The notes under the pieces are model-generated. The model worked only from the letters and a program-made list of their open reading frames with translations. It made no database searches and had not been told where the DNA came from. A stretch of 64,000 bases of DNA from Isochrysis galbana (taxonomy: Eukaryota; Haptophyta; Isochrysidales; Isochrysidaceae). The translations under genes were made by a program, and so were the position numbers. The stretch lies in assembly GCA_018136815.1 (NCBI GenBank), contig CM030934.1, positions 3,472,313 through 3,536,312 of the forward strand. The letters run 5' to 3'. Shown here one piece after another: positions 10,510 to 20,602 of this stretch. Each line of letters opens with the position of its first letter. Positions within the stretch are counted from its first letter, which is position 1.

Positions 10510-11231
10510 CTAGTGGTTTATGGCGCCATGCCAACGCCCACCGCCGCGACAATCTTCGTATTGCCGGTCGCGATATCGCTCATCGCGATATCGCTCATCG
10601 TGGTATCGCTCATCGCGATACTGCCCATCACGATACTGCCCGTCGCGATACTGCCCGTCGCGATAGCGCCCATCGACATACGACCTGTCACCGTACGGCC
10701 CACCGACGCGGTCGTGCGAGCTGTCGTTCCAGCCACCAGCATCTCGCCAACCTCTGCGCCCAAAGTCGCTGGCGCCGAAGTTGGCACGCCAATCACCACC
10801 GTCGTTGTACGCTTGCAACTTGCAACCCACCTTGGCCACGCCCATCGTCGCTGCCCACGTCAAAAAATGAACCTCTGCGGCGCCCGCCGACGCTGGCATG
10901 CACGTCGCCATCGATAGGCATGCCGAAGTGGCGCCCGCCCCCATCCCCCTCTTTAACCCGATCTGGTTGCTCGCCTAGGCCTAGGCTCCGCGTGCCATGC
11001 TTCGTGTATGCCATCATTGTGGCGCTGGTAGCGCCGCTCGTCGCCATGGCCAGTTGGATGCTCGTAAAGTTGCACCTTACCGTGGTTGTGGCGGGACTGG
11101 CGCCCAATGCCGTTATCGCTGCGCCCACCACCATGGCCGTCGCCTTGCCTGCCGTGGCTATGCTCTGGCCAAAGGCAGTCCCTCAAGTCACCAGACCAAA
11201 AGCGTTCAATTATCCCCATCCCTGCTGACAC
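10510..11231 (-). CDS. Possible beta/gamma-crystallin-like protein with pentapeptide-repeat tail, uncertain gene model
   Basis: Two minus-strand segments look coding. At about 10953-11231 there is GKVQLYEHP, similar to a Greek-key start. At 10510-10944, in another frame, there is a GCKLQAYNDGGDW...ANFGASDF...GGWNDSSHDRV pattern resembling a second Greek-key motif. An intron or frameshift would be needed to join them; I could not settle it. The C-terminus carries about eight degenerate copies of a YRDGQ/YRDER pentapeptide, then a short Arg/Gly-rich end with a stop at 10510. Family assignment is by pattern memory only. The alternative is a low-complexity Arg/Tyr/Asp-rich protein with no crystallin relation, or no gene. 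Confidence 0.3.
10565..10680. repeat. Short tandem repeat of about 15 bp (CGATATCGCTCAT-type)
   Basis: Successive degenerate 15-bp units such as CGCGATATCGCTCAT, CGCGATACTGCCCAT and CGCGATACTGCCCGT. The period is a multiple of three, and on the minus strand each unit encodes the pentapeptide repeat of the candidate protein, so this may be a coding minisatellite. Confidence 0.8.
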
Positions 11232-12138
11232 CTTTCATTGTCACCTGGAGGTTACTTGAGTCAACTTGACCCTTCACATGTTGAAACACACACGTGGTCT
11301 GACTCCATTCACTCGATTTGGGGCAGGGTGGATATATCGTTGAAATCACGATATCTCCTGATATCCCATGTTGGTTTTCCCCTCCAAAGAAAATTGATCG
11401 AATTCCTTTGAAAGCGATCGTTTTTTTTTTGTCAAGAGCCTGGTGCGCGCTTTCAGAACTGCCCCCTCTCCCTCCGCGCTCGCCACTTCTCCCGCGCATT
11501 CTGACACCCCGCGCATTTCGACACTGCCGCCCCACCCGCACGGCCCCCCTCGCCCGCCGCTCATTGACGCCACCTTCTTCTCCCTCCCTTCGGCCTCGCC
11601 GCGCCGCTTCCCCTCTCGCCGCCGCGCTTCCTCTCTCTCCACTGTGCGCTCTCCGCCCCTCTGCTCTTGCCACCCGCCTCCCTCGCCTCGCGTCGTTCTC
11701 TTCCAACAGCAGTGTCCGTCTTGGTCACCAGGGTACAGAACCCCCCGTCTTGTTCTGCCCCCTCACCTCTCTTGTGACACATCACCACAGCTCATTCGTG
11801 CGCGCGCGCCCGCCGCCGGTGAGGGCCAACCCGCTACACCAGCCCGCTTCCTTCTTTTCTACGGGTGTGTGTGTGGGGGGGGGGGGTTGGCGGCCCGGTC
11901 GCACCACCATCCCGCTCCTCCCTTCACCAGTACCGTCTCCTCCAGAGCACTGTGTTCCTGGTTGCCGTTTGTCCTCCCCTCTTTGCTCTCCTTTCTTCCT
12001 TGCTCTGTTCCCACCCTCCACCTCTCTTCTCGCGACCTCCCGTAGGCGCCCTCGTTGCCCCAGTACCGGCGGGTGAACACAGTCCAGTGTTCCCTCCATA
12101 ACGTGCTCCTCCATCTCTACTGGGGAGCGAAGTGTGAG
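11232..12138. other. No gene recognised; pyrimidine-rich intergenic DNA
   Basis: Long CT-rich stretches on the plus strand (about 11460-12080) with a poly-G run near 11876-11887. Open frames here are Pro/Ser/Arg-rich composition artefacts with no conserved motif. Confidence 0.5.
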
Positions 12139-12543
12139 TTATGGGTTCGTCGTAGTTGGTCGTTTGGGATTTTCATGTAACAGCTTCTGACTTGTATTCA
12201 GTTGGTCTTTCAACATTTTGCCAAACTTGTCGTCATGCACACCTTGTGAGTAGTTCAAGATGCCTTGAATTACTTCCCTTGCGTGTTCATTGACAGAAGG
12301 CGGTGCAAGACTTTGAATCTCCTCCGCTTTTTCCTTCATAAACGCAAGTTTTTTTAATGATGTAGATAGGTCATCCTTCATTGCTCTCTCCAGTTCTTCC
12401 TCTTCCTTCATGTCGTTCTCCAGTTCTTTCTTCATTCTCTTCACTTCTTCCTCTGGATCACTCATCGGACCTTTTGTTGTGGATACCCCTAACTGCATAG
12501 TACAACAAAAAAAAGTGCGATTGAGAGTGGGTACCTCGGCCAT
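12139..12543 (-). CDS. Short coiled-coil protein or exon, function unknown
   Basis: A 134-aa minus-strand frame from ATG 12543 (MAEVPTLN) to a stop at 12139. The central part is strongly charged and heptad-like (EEEVKRMKKELEND onward), followed by a helix-rich C-terminus and a basic end. Near 12495 the sense strand reads T-run, TGTTGTACTATGCAG, which looks like a 3' splice site, and a GAG-GTACCC donor-like site lies 42 nt upstream. The first codons may therefore be an in-frame mini-intron, or this may be one exon of a longer gene. Unlike its surroundings it is Lys/Glu-rich rather than Pro/Arg-rich, which favours real coding. Confidence 0.4.
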   Translation of the reverse strand: MAEVPTLNRTFFCCTMQLGVSTTKGPMSDPEEEVKRMKKELENDMKEEEELERAMKDDLSTSLKKLAFMKEKAEEIQSLAPPSVNEHAREVIQGILNYSQGVHDDKFGKMLKDQLNTSQKLLHENPKRPTTTNP

Positions 12544-12552
12544 AGCGTGTTC

Positions 12553-12660
12553 CTTCACCCACTAACTTGCCTTCACCGACTAACTGCCCCTACCACGAAC
12601 TTGCCTTCACCGACTAACTGCCCCTACCACGAGCTGCCTTCACCCACTAACTGCCCCTGG
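12553..12660. repeat. Tandem repeat, about 34-bp unit, three copies
   Basis: Units of the type CTTCACCGACTAACTGCCCC followed by TACCACGAACTTGC repeat about three times with slight variation. No coding sense is evident. Confidence 0.8.
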
Positions 12661-14034
12661 GTCGAGATGGCCAGGCCTGTACCGGCATGGGTGCGCTGCC
12701 CACTTCCACCGCGGCCCAGGTGGGGCCCATCGCGTTGGCGATCGTCCAGGGGCCGGCAAATGCCGGCCTCTCGCTGTACGAGACGCCCTCGTCAGCACGC
12801 CAGCTGGTGTGGGGGGGCAGCAATTCGTTGTGAGGGCTCTTTTTTGGCGTCAGGCCTCGGCTCCTGGTCTAAGGTGACCGCAGGCGCCGCGGAAGCACCC
12901 GCGCGCGGGCGCCATGTCCCCCCACTGCAGGTCGCGTTGCCAGCGCTCGAAAGGGCCTCTGGGGCCCGACTTCAGTAGGCCATAGCGAGCGTGATTTCGT
13001 CGCTCGCGGGTAGATCCCTGCGGCAAAGTAGTAGGGAATGCCGAGTAGGGCCCCAATCCACTGGGTCGAGTGTCTTAGGTGCCCTGTGAGTCTGTATGTG
13101 TGAATCTGCCCGTGGGTCGTTGAACGTCAATGACCGTAGTCTTCAACATTCGTATACAAAAAATTCGCTTTTCGCGTTCGAGTTTTTCGGTTTCAAGCTG
13201 GGGATCTATTAGATAGCGACTGTTTTAGGTGTCTGGGCACAATAAAAAATTCTAGGATGCTAATATGACGTAGTTCCAACACTGCGAAGTCGTTGTCTTT
13301 AAAGCTACCGGTAGTCTTCGTTGCGCCCCTTCTACCGATAGTCGAAGTCGAAGCTGACGGCTGACGGTGGTGGCATTGTTGCGCCAAACAATGCGGTCAG
13401 CGTCCCTTGCCCAGCGGGCCTTGGAATGTTGCCGGCCGAGCTTTGGCGCGAGTCGCGAGAGGGCTCCCTTAGCAAGCCAGCGGCATCGGCGTTGCCCTGT
13501 TCTTCTGCGCGTAGACGTGACGGAGGGCGAAAGGAGACCAAATGAAGGCAAGCCACCTTAGTGCTGGGGCGATCGATAGGCCCCAAGGTAGGGTTAGACC
13601 CAATAGTAGTAGATGGCATCTTTGGTCTTCGGTGCTTTTCCCCCTTCTGCACCCCACCGACAAGAGCATACACCGTACACCATTATCCATCATGGTATAT
13701 CAATTGGCGACTGCTACGATGGCCCTGTGGCTGCGCTTTATCGATTCATAATCCAAAATACACACATTGCATTCAGCACGTACTTAGACAACAGACCGCC
13801 GCCGGGTAGCACGCATTGAAGCATGCATTGCTGGTGCAGCACATCACACAGTCTGCGCGTGTGCGCTGCCGCAAAGACGCATACAAAAAGCGAGATGCAG
13901 CTCTTCCGCACAGGTCCTACGTAACCAGTGGGTGACGTTCATCCATCTCAAAGCAATGAGGCTAGGCCTCCATGCTGTCAGTCGGTGTTGGCGAGAGAGG
14001 CTGCAAGGCACGGCACCGTAGTGAAGTCACAATG

Positions 14035-14082
<48 letters not shown>

Positions 14083-14567
14083 TCCGAATAAGAGAAAGCA
14101 AGCATCGCTTCAATCTACGGGTTGTCCCGTTGAGGCTCGGCCCGGAGTATCTAATGAGGCGCACACATTGAAGTCACGAGGTCCAAGGGACAGATCTCTC
14201 GATGTGAGCTTCCCAAGTGGGGGACACCGAATGAGGAGCGACGCGCGCGGACACGCAATTAGGTACTATCTCGAAACGGGGGCATCACTTCATGGGGGAA
14301 CACGGCGCACGGCACGATTCTCCGTCGCATGGTGGTTGGCGCCGGCCTTGCTTATGGCCAGCCTGTCAGCTGTGCCTAGCTTAATTGCGGCCCAGGCTCC
14401 GGGCGAGCAACCTGGCGCGGCGAATGAGGCCAGTCGTGGTGGTGGACAACAATGGTACAGTGAACGCTTAGACGGACGAGAGACCAACGCTCGTGGTTCT
14501 CGCCAGGGCGTTCTCACGCATGAGACTAGGACATGCGGGCTTGCCGAGGTTGGCTAGTCACCCCGAC
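12661..14567. other. No gene recognised; contains a (GA)n run
   Basis: Nothing recognisable as a gene. A (GA)n microsatellite of about 40 bp lies at 14039-14080. A 209-aa plus-strand frame at 13928-14557 crosses that microsatellite and has no domain, so I do not call it. Confidence 0.5.
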
Positions 14568-15989
14568 TCACGCATAGCACAGGCGCGTGTACATACTCTG
14601 CGGCCCGCTGGAGAAGCGGCGAGCAAACGTGCCACATGTGTTGGAGGCGTTAGTACCCATCTGAGTCGTCGCGTCAGAGAGACTGGTCATCCGCCGGCCC
14701 AGCGCAATGCCAATGATGAGGACGGCGGCATGGCTCGCCAGGAGTGCGGCGACAAGTGCGAGTGGCTTGCCCCACGAAGTGCGCCCCTGGAAGACCCACT
14801 CGAATGGCGCCTCGTCACGGGCCCCCGTCTCGGCCGCCGATTCCTTCTCCACAGGCGGCTCGTCGGAGACGAAAAAGGGCGGCCGCGTCGACAGTGAGAG
14901 CTCGGGCGGCCTGATGGCGCCGCCGGAGGAGCGGGGCGCCATTGGCTTGTGTAGACCGCTATCCTCGGCCTCCGGCGATGCCGATGCGAAGATGGCGCAC
15001 GGCGTCTCGCTCACGCGATCCGCGAGCGAGGTGCCCGTCTGATGGGCGCGCAGGTCGTCGGGCGTAAGGCCCCGCGATAGGGGCAGCGGCCATGCGTCTG
15101 CGAGCAGCTCATCGAGCGCCTCGGCGAGGATGGCGTCCTCGTCCACGGCGGGATCAGAGCGCTCACTCAGCGTAAAGCTCGAAAGCGCGTGGACCGAGGC
15201 CGGGAGAGAAGAGGTCAGCAAAGAGGGTAGAGAAGAAGTGGGCAGCGACTCCTCGTCAAGGGGCAGCGTAGAAGCCAACGCGGGCTCCTCGTCCAAAGGG
15301 GGTGAAGAGTGAGAGGAAGAGAGCGAGTGATCCGTGTCCGAGGGGAGGGAGGAGCCGGTCTCCGACAGGGAGGTCTCCTCGTCCGGAGGAATCGCAGAGG
15401 TGGCGACGGGCTCCCCGGACACGGAGGCAGGGGGTGTGGGCTCATCGTGCACACTCCATGAGCGGGCGAGGTCCACGGGCGGAAGCTCAACTGCGAGAGT
15501 GCGAGGAAGAGCGGGAGACGCCATCCCTCCATCGATACTCCACGAGCACGCGAGCTGCGCGGCGGGCAAGTCCTCGCCGTGAGTGGCGCACTGCACCAGT
15601 TCAGCGTCGTCACTGAGAGTCGGCGACACAGAGCGTCGAGTCCGGGCGGATAACAGGGCGTGCGCCGGCTCTTCGGCCTCCCCAAGGCTTATGGTGGCCA
15701 AGGCTGAGGGGAGAGAAGGCGAGAGAGTGGGGGAGAGAGGGCGATGGGAGAGGGGATGGGAAGCGTGGTGAGTATGCGAGTGAGAGACGGGGGGGAGGGC
15801 GTTGGATCGTGAGAGGGGGCGAGAGGGAGAGGAGGGAAGAGTGGGAGAGGAGGAAGGGGAAGGCGAGCGAGAGAGCGGTGGAGGGGGCGAGAGAGGGAGG
15901 AGGGAGGGGCAAGGGGAGGGCGGCGGCGAGTCGACGAGGATCCACGAGTGGCTCTCGGGCGAGAAGTCGTCCGGCGCGCGCTCCTCCAT
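14568..15989 (-). CDS. Ser/Pro/Glu-rich probable tail-anchored membrane protein
   Basis: A 473-aa frame. The start is ATG 15989 (MEERAPDDFS); the frame runs further up only with TTG starts. The long N-terminal part is disordered, rich in Ser, Pro, Leu and acidic residues, with two short repeats (CSWSIDGG, RSWSVHDE). One predicted membrane segment lies near the C-terminus (about residues 408-432, LALVAALLASHAAVLIIGIAL), followed by GRRM and a ~40-residue tail. There is no N-terminal signal, so a tail-anchored or type II topology on an organelle membrane is inferred. Residues 16-19 (W-I-L-V, in SHSWILVDS) fit the ATG8-interacting pattern W-x-x-[LIV] close to the N-terminus, as in BNIP3/NIX; this is pattern only. 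A GA-rich tract lies upstream on the sense strand. No homologue recognised. Confidence 0.7.
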   Translation of the reverse strand: MEERAPDDFSPESHSWILVDSPPPSPCPSLLPLSPPPPLSRSPSPSSSPTLPSSPSRPLSRSNALPPVSHSHTHHASHPLSHRPLSPTLSPSLPSALATISLGEAEEPAHALLSARTRRSVSPTLSDDAELVQCATHGEDLPAAQLACSWSIDGGMASPALPRTLAVELPPVDLARSWSVHDEPTPPASVSGEPVATSAIPPDEETSLSETGSSLPSDTDHSLSSSHSSPPLDEEPALASTLPLDEESLPTSSLPSLLTSSLPASVHALSSFTLSERSDPAVDEDAILAEALDELLADAWPLPLSRGLTPDDLRAHQTGTSLADRVSETPCAIFASASPEAEDSGLHKPMAPRSSGGAIRPPELSLSTRPPFFVSDEPPVEKESAAETGARDEAPFEWVFQGRTSWGKPLALVAALLASHAAVLIIGIALGRRMTSLSDATTQMGTNASNTCGTFARRFSSGPQSMYTRLCYA

Positions 15990-16084
15990 TGTGCCGAGAA
16001 GTGTGCGAGAGAGAGGGATGGAGTACAAGGGAGAGGAGGGGTGGGGGGGAAGGGAGGGGAAGAGGGGGCGGGAGCTGGAAAGAC

Positions 16085-16093
16085 CTCCCTCCT

Positions 16094-16127
<34 letters not shown>

Positions 16128-16290
16128 TTTTCTCTCTCCCTCTCTCTCTCTTCTCTCTCTCTCTCTTTCTCTCTCTCCCTCTCCCTGCCTCTCTCTCTAT
16201 CTTCTCTCATTTTCTCTCTCCCTCTCTCTCTTTCCCTCTCTCTCTTTCCCTCTCTCTCTCCCTCCCTCTTTGTTTTCCCGCCCGCCCCAT
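16085..16290. repeat. (CT)n / (GA)n low-complexity tract upstream of the tail-anchored gene
   Basis: Nearly pure CTCTCT with TTTCTC and CCCTCT interruptions on the plus strand, i.e. GA-rich on the sense strand of the gene ending at 14568. It lies about 100-300 bp before that ATG and may belong to its promoter or 5' UTR. Confidence 0.85.
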
Positions 16291-16869
16291 TCTCCCGTTT
16301 ACTCACTTGCCGATCTCTCCCTCTTTCTGCCCACGGAGGCCCTCCTGCCGCTCCCTTCCCGCACGAAGAACTGGTTGGTCAAGAGAGAGAGAGTCGACTT
16401 CTCTCTCAGAGAATTCACGAGGTGGATGGGGGGTCCCCAAACTCTTCTCACTCCCAGGAGACCTTCCTTCTCTCTCTCTCTCTCTCTCTTCTCCTCTCCA
16501 CCCGTCATTTGGGGGGGCGGCTTGCAGTGGATGGATGGAGAGGGGGCGGAGAACAGGGAGGGAGAGAGAGAGAGGGAGGGAGGGAGGGCCGGGGCGCCCA
16601 CTGATTCTACGGCGGGAGGAAAGGAGAAACTGGCCTGTTTATTCGAAAGGAAGATGGGGAGGTCGTATTCGATGGGGATGCATCTCAGCTCCAGGTTTTC
16701 GGGGGGACGCTCGATGCGGAGGAGAGCCCCGCCCTAATCTTCTCGAGTTTCGGTGTTTCATTTCATTCATCTCTCGCTTCTCCGAGCTGCTAGCTCAGTT
16801 TTTTGTGGACGTTATCTACAGATCCCGACTCGAGAGCGCGCGCTCGACTCACCTACCCGACGCTGTAAT

Positions 16870-17400
16870 ACAACGGTCTCAGAGGGGGGGGGAAGGGGGA
16901 AGGGAGGGAGAGGGACAAAAGGAGAGAGATCTGGGAGGGAGGGAGGGAGGGAGAGAGAGAGACGAGAGACGAGAGAGAAAAGGAGAGAGAGAGAAAAGGA
17001 GAGAGCGAGAAAAGGAGAGAGAGAAGAGGGGGAGAGAGATGAGGGGGAGAGGGAGAGGCCGTCCATCCCCCCGTGTGGCAGAGCTCTCCCTTCCGGCGGG
17101 GGGGGGGAGGGGGAGGGGCGCGCGGAGGGAAACAAGGTGCGCGCGGGGGGGGCGAGGGAGGGGGAGGAAGCGGCGCGCGCGCGGGGGGGGGGGGGGGGGG
17201 GGGCGCGCAACGCGGACGAAGCTTCGCGCCCCCGCCCCCCTCTCCTTCCCCCCCCCCCCCCCCCCCCCCCCTCCTCCTCCCCCCCCCCCCCCACCCTTCC
17301 TCCCTCGCCACGCCGTAACCCCCCCGGGGGAGGGGAGGGGGGGGGGGGAGGGGACTTCCAGCTTCCAGCGGCGCGCGAGGGGATGGGGGGGGGGGCTTGA
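16870..17400. repeat. Purine tract followed by long poly-G and poly-C runs
   Basis: GA-rich DNA (16880-17060) runs into G-runs (for example about 17181-17203) and then C-runs (about 17248-17292) and G-runs again (17331-17350). The G and C runs face each other as a potential giant hairpin or G-quadruplex/i-motif. Frames of up to 650 codons here are composition artefacts. Confidence 0.85.
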
Positions 17401-17589
17401 CTCGGGCCTACGCGTCACGCCAAACACTAAACACACAGTACTCTACTGTGTCTTTGCTGGCCCGGACACGAGGCGGATGGCAAAGAAAGGAAAGGCTTCG
17501 CAATTCGCAATCGCAACGCACCCGGCCGCACGCCTAACTCGGGGCTCGGACGCTCTGGGACGCCTCCGTTGTCCGTTGGCGCGCTGGCG

Positions 17590-18625
17590 ACTAGCGAGCC
17601 TGGATGTTAAACACGGTGGGTCAGGTCTAGAAACACACCAAAAACAGCTGTTTTTGGCCTTTTTTGGAAACACGGTGAAACACAGTACCGAAAACAGCGG
17701 GTCATATACATATATATTTATATCCATCTCCCGTAGGCTCACAGCTCACAGCTACCGGTAGTTCCTGTGGGAGTGTAATTGTAATTGTAACTGTCAAGCA
17801 TGATTGTGATTGATGATTGATGATTGATTGTCTTGCATCCAACTAGGTGGTAGGTTGGCTCCGGCCAGAGTTTCGAGAATTTTTTTTCGAAATAAGGGGG
17901 GCCAATCGCAATCAAAACTTTTTACCGAATTAAAGGTCGATATGGCGCTGACGAAGCGAAATAAGCCCCCCCCAGCCCGCTCCCCACTCCCTCCCCCCCC
18001 CCCCCCCCCGCCCCCCGCCCGGGGCCGCGCGCCGCGCCTTGGCGCGCTTCCGGGCATCCAAGCGCAAGCGCAAAACCGACAACCACGAGGATGAGGATGA
18101 TGATGATGACGCCCTTGAGGGCTCAGGGCATCCCTCCGACCCCCCAAGCTCGTCGCAGGAGGTTGGTCTCCACACAGCATCCGAGCATCCGAGACCGGGG
18201 ATGTGGCCACGCGGCAACGCATCGGGGCCCGCCGCGGCGACGCTTAAGCAAATTCCGATTCGAAATTAGGCCGAAATTAGACCCCTCGAAGCTCGAAATT
18301 TGCTCCACCCTCATCGAAATTTCGAATCGATATAAGGGTGGTTTTTTTGGATCGAAACTTTGGCCGGAGCCAAGTGGTAGGTGGTAGGTGGTGGTAGCTA
18401 GTGGTGTAGTGGTGCAGGTGGGAGGCTAGGCGATCAGGTGGCGGGATTGATTATGCTATGGCTATAGCCTCGCTCGTACGCTCACTCACCGCGCGCGCGC
18501 AGCGCGCAACCCTCTGTTCCGGACATGGGGGTCTCCGTAGAAACACGGTGAAAAACACTGTTTTTGACTTCCGCTGTCCGCTGTTCCTGTGTTTAACATC
18601 TAGGCTAGCGAGGCCTGCGAGGGGG
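17590..18625. repeat. Inverted repeat arms flanking a MITE
   Basis: The left arm near 17590-17625 (AGCGAGCCTGGATGTTAAAC) recurs inverted near 18586-18620 (TGTTTAACATCTAGGCTAGC). Both arms are followed inwards by AAACACGGTGAAA-like words and by self-complementary AAAAACAG/CTGTTTTT words. The pair encloses the MITE at 17855-18373. It may be the termini of an older, degraded element into which the MITE jumped. Confidence 0.5.
17855..18373. mobile_element. 519-bp MITE-like DNA transposon with 8-bp target duplication
   Basis: Terminal inverted repeats of about 22 bp, with one mismatch, start TTGGCTCCGGCC and end GGCCGGAGCCAA. They are flanked by direct repeats GTGGTAGG at 17847-17854 and 18374-18381. 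An 8-bp duplication is typical of hAT, P or Merlin elements; which one cannot be told without a transposase. The interior has TTCGAAAT-type words near both ends and a central GC-rich segment (18030-18130) that reads as a basic then acidic peptide (ASKRKRKTDNHEDEDDDDD) without an ATG, possibly captured host exon sequence. A related end (TTGGCCCAGGCCAGAGTTTCG) occurs at 51901-51921. Confidence 0.75.
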
Positions 18626-19204
18626 CACGATTTGCGATGACGATGAGGCGGCGGCAGACATTATGGGGGGCAGTGTAGGAGGCGCGCCCGGCAGGCCCTG
18701 CGCGCTTGGCTGTGGCTGCCTGAGGCGCGATGCAGCGCGATGGACCGGGGACGCTGATTAGCGGCCGCACGCTCGCCCGCGCTCGCTTCGAACGTCGGAC
18801 GTCGGCCCTCCGCCCTCCGCGATCGTGCTGTTTTCTGGCCTGTTTGCACGTTTTCTTGTTACGCATCGCTGTGGGGGATACCGTGGGGGGTCTGGGGCCC
18901 AAAGCGGCTCCGGATATATGCTAGTATACACCTACCTAGTCACTAGTCATCCAGTCAGCAGATCCAAATCATCTCGTGATGAATCCTCAATCTTGATTTG
19001 GTCAGTTTTCACCCACAGAAATGGAATAGCTGTTTGACCGCCCTATCCTCAACCAATCTCCTTCGCCGTTGGGCCTAGGTCAGCAACCCATTCCACAGCT
19101 CCGTATTATTATTATGCACGTGGCATGTGGCGCCTCGAGGACGAAGCAATCGAGCGACACCAGGCGTGCGACAGCCACAACAACAATAAGAGAGGACGTG
19201 GCGT

Positions 19205-20423
19205 TCAGCACAAGCCCTCGATGGACAAATATGTGCCGTCGCGGTCGCGGACCACCTTGCGCTCCTCCACAACGACACCGCTAGAGGGGATGCCCGCGTA
19301 GATGTGCGGGAAGCGCTCTCCACCTGCATCGGAACGCCGCTGCAGGTGAGCCGGCTTCAGCCGAGTATGGAGCAGAATCAACTAGCGAGGTGGGTCGTGG
19401 GGGAGATCAATGTGCATTCCGGAAATCTTGCTCGCTCCTCAAGGCAAAGCCTACCTGACAACTCCGGCGTGAGCGGCGCTGTGCTGCCGACAGGAGCTGG
19501 CGCCTCGAACTTGAGAGTCAGCCCTGCGGCAGCGAGCGTCTCCCGGGTCATCCTGAGGCATAGCCACTCGGCCTGGACGTCCTTGTAAAAGTGGTTGGCC
19601 ACCCCTAGGAGCTTGGAGGGATCCGCTGTGGCGTGTGTGAAACCGTCTTGCTCGTACGTTGGTGGGTAGTAGACCGTCCCCTTGGCCTTGTGTTCCTCCC
19701 AGATCGGCTTCTGAACCAGGTGGTAGATGTCGGTGTGCTGGTCGTGCGCCGGCCGCGGAACGGAAGCGTCCTCCTCGCGGAAGCAATTGTCGGGCGAGAA
19801 AGCAGGCATGCAGATTGGCACATACTCGGCATCTTCGGGAAATACCCATCTCACGCGCTCGCCTGTGCACGCAGAGAGATTTCAGGGTCGCACTAGCGCC
19901 CAACAAGCGCTTGGGCCGTGCGCGCACCTTTGGCAAGGTATACAGCCTGGCCCGCCTTGACGAGTTGCGCTTGGCCGTGGGAGTGCTCGATGGAGACGGA
20001 GCCCTTGAGAACCAGCACATACTCATCGAAGGCAGGCGTCTGCCAATCTTCAGCAAAGCCCGCCGATGCTTTCACGTGCGCAACGGAGATGGCACCTCCA
20101 AATGGGTCGCACGAGGCATTGCCGAAATACTCGTCGATGCGGACCTGTGTGAATGCGAGGTCGGCCGAGCTCGGCGTGGCGCGCAGCGGTTCCTGCTCAC
20201 TAACGACTCCTTCCCTCCCACCACCCCTCTCTCTGTCCTCTCCCTCCTCCCCCTCCATTCTCTTCCCGACAGGTGCGCTCCCGCAGCTGGCTTGCACCAA
20301 ATATCCCCCTTCTCCCCCCAATGCTCCCCTCCTTCCCCTCCCAGCCAACGCCCCCTCCCCTCACTCGCCAACCTTGCCCGGCAGGTCGACGACGGCGGTG
20401 GGCGCGGCGACGAGGCGTGGCAT
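19205..20423 (-). CDS. Cupin-DUF952 fusion protein, four exons
   Basis: Exons 20373-20423, 19928-20192, 19455-19862 and 19205-19323 (minus strand) join in frame to 280 codons. The introns are 180, 65 and 131 nt, all GT-AG. ATG 20423 gives MPRLVAAPTAVVDLPGK. Residues ~30-130 form a small cupin barrel (DEYVLVLKGSVSIEH, then AGQAVYLAKGERVRWVFP, with the second exon boundary inside the last motif). Residues ~140-280 match DUF952: DIYHLVQKPIWEE, YEQDGFTHATAD, LLGVANHFYKD and ERFPHIYAGIP near the end. DUF952 is, as I recall, grouped with the ADP-ribosyltransferase fold; no enzyme activity is known to me. The cupin could bind a metal and a small ligand. Splice sites were chosen because they rebuild both domains without gaps. 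Confidence 0.85.
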
Positions 20424-20602
20424 TCCGGCCGTCGCGGGAAAAGGGGCGGCCCGACGACGAGGGAGAAGGGGGGCCGTGATAGAACTTAGAACTTCAATCG
20501 AGGCCCGCCGTCCCAGATTTATTGGTACACGCCAGACTTTTGAGTTTTGGGGGGTAAAAATTGGGGTTCGGCTGAAAAAAAAATCTTCTCAACAATTCCC
20601 GC

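Noticed and set aside
10565-10680. CRISPR-like short regular repeats
   Set aside because: No spacers, units are contiguous and coding-periodic, and the genome is eukaryotic with introns.
12492-12536. 42-nt intron in the small coiled-coil gene
   Set aside because: Donor and acceptor words are present but the segment is in frame and nothing conserved forces its removal.
12553-12660. Telomere- or CRISPR-like tandem repeat
   Set aside because: Only about three 34-bp copies, no spacers, not a telomere motif.
13928-14557. 209-codon plus-strand frame with a hydrophobic stretch
   Set aside because: Runs through a GA microsatellite, no recognisable domain, lies in otherwise non-coding DNA.
15809-17761. 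650-codon plus-strand frame and overlapping 100-300 codon frames
   Set aside because: Built from GA/CT repeats and poly-G/poly-C; Arg/Glu/Gly or Ser/Leu/Pro composition only, no domain.
17855-18373. Assignment of the MITE to hAT specifically
   Set aside because: The 8-bp duplication also fits P and Merlin elements; no transposase sequence is present.
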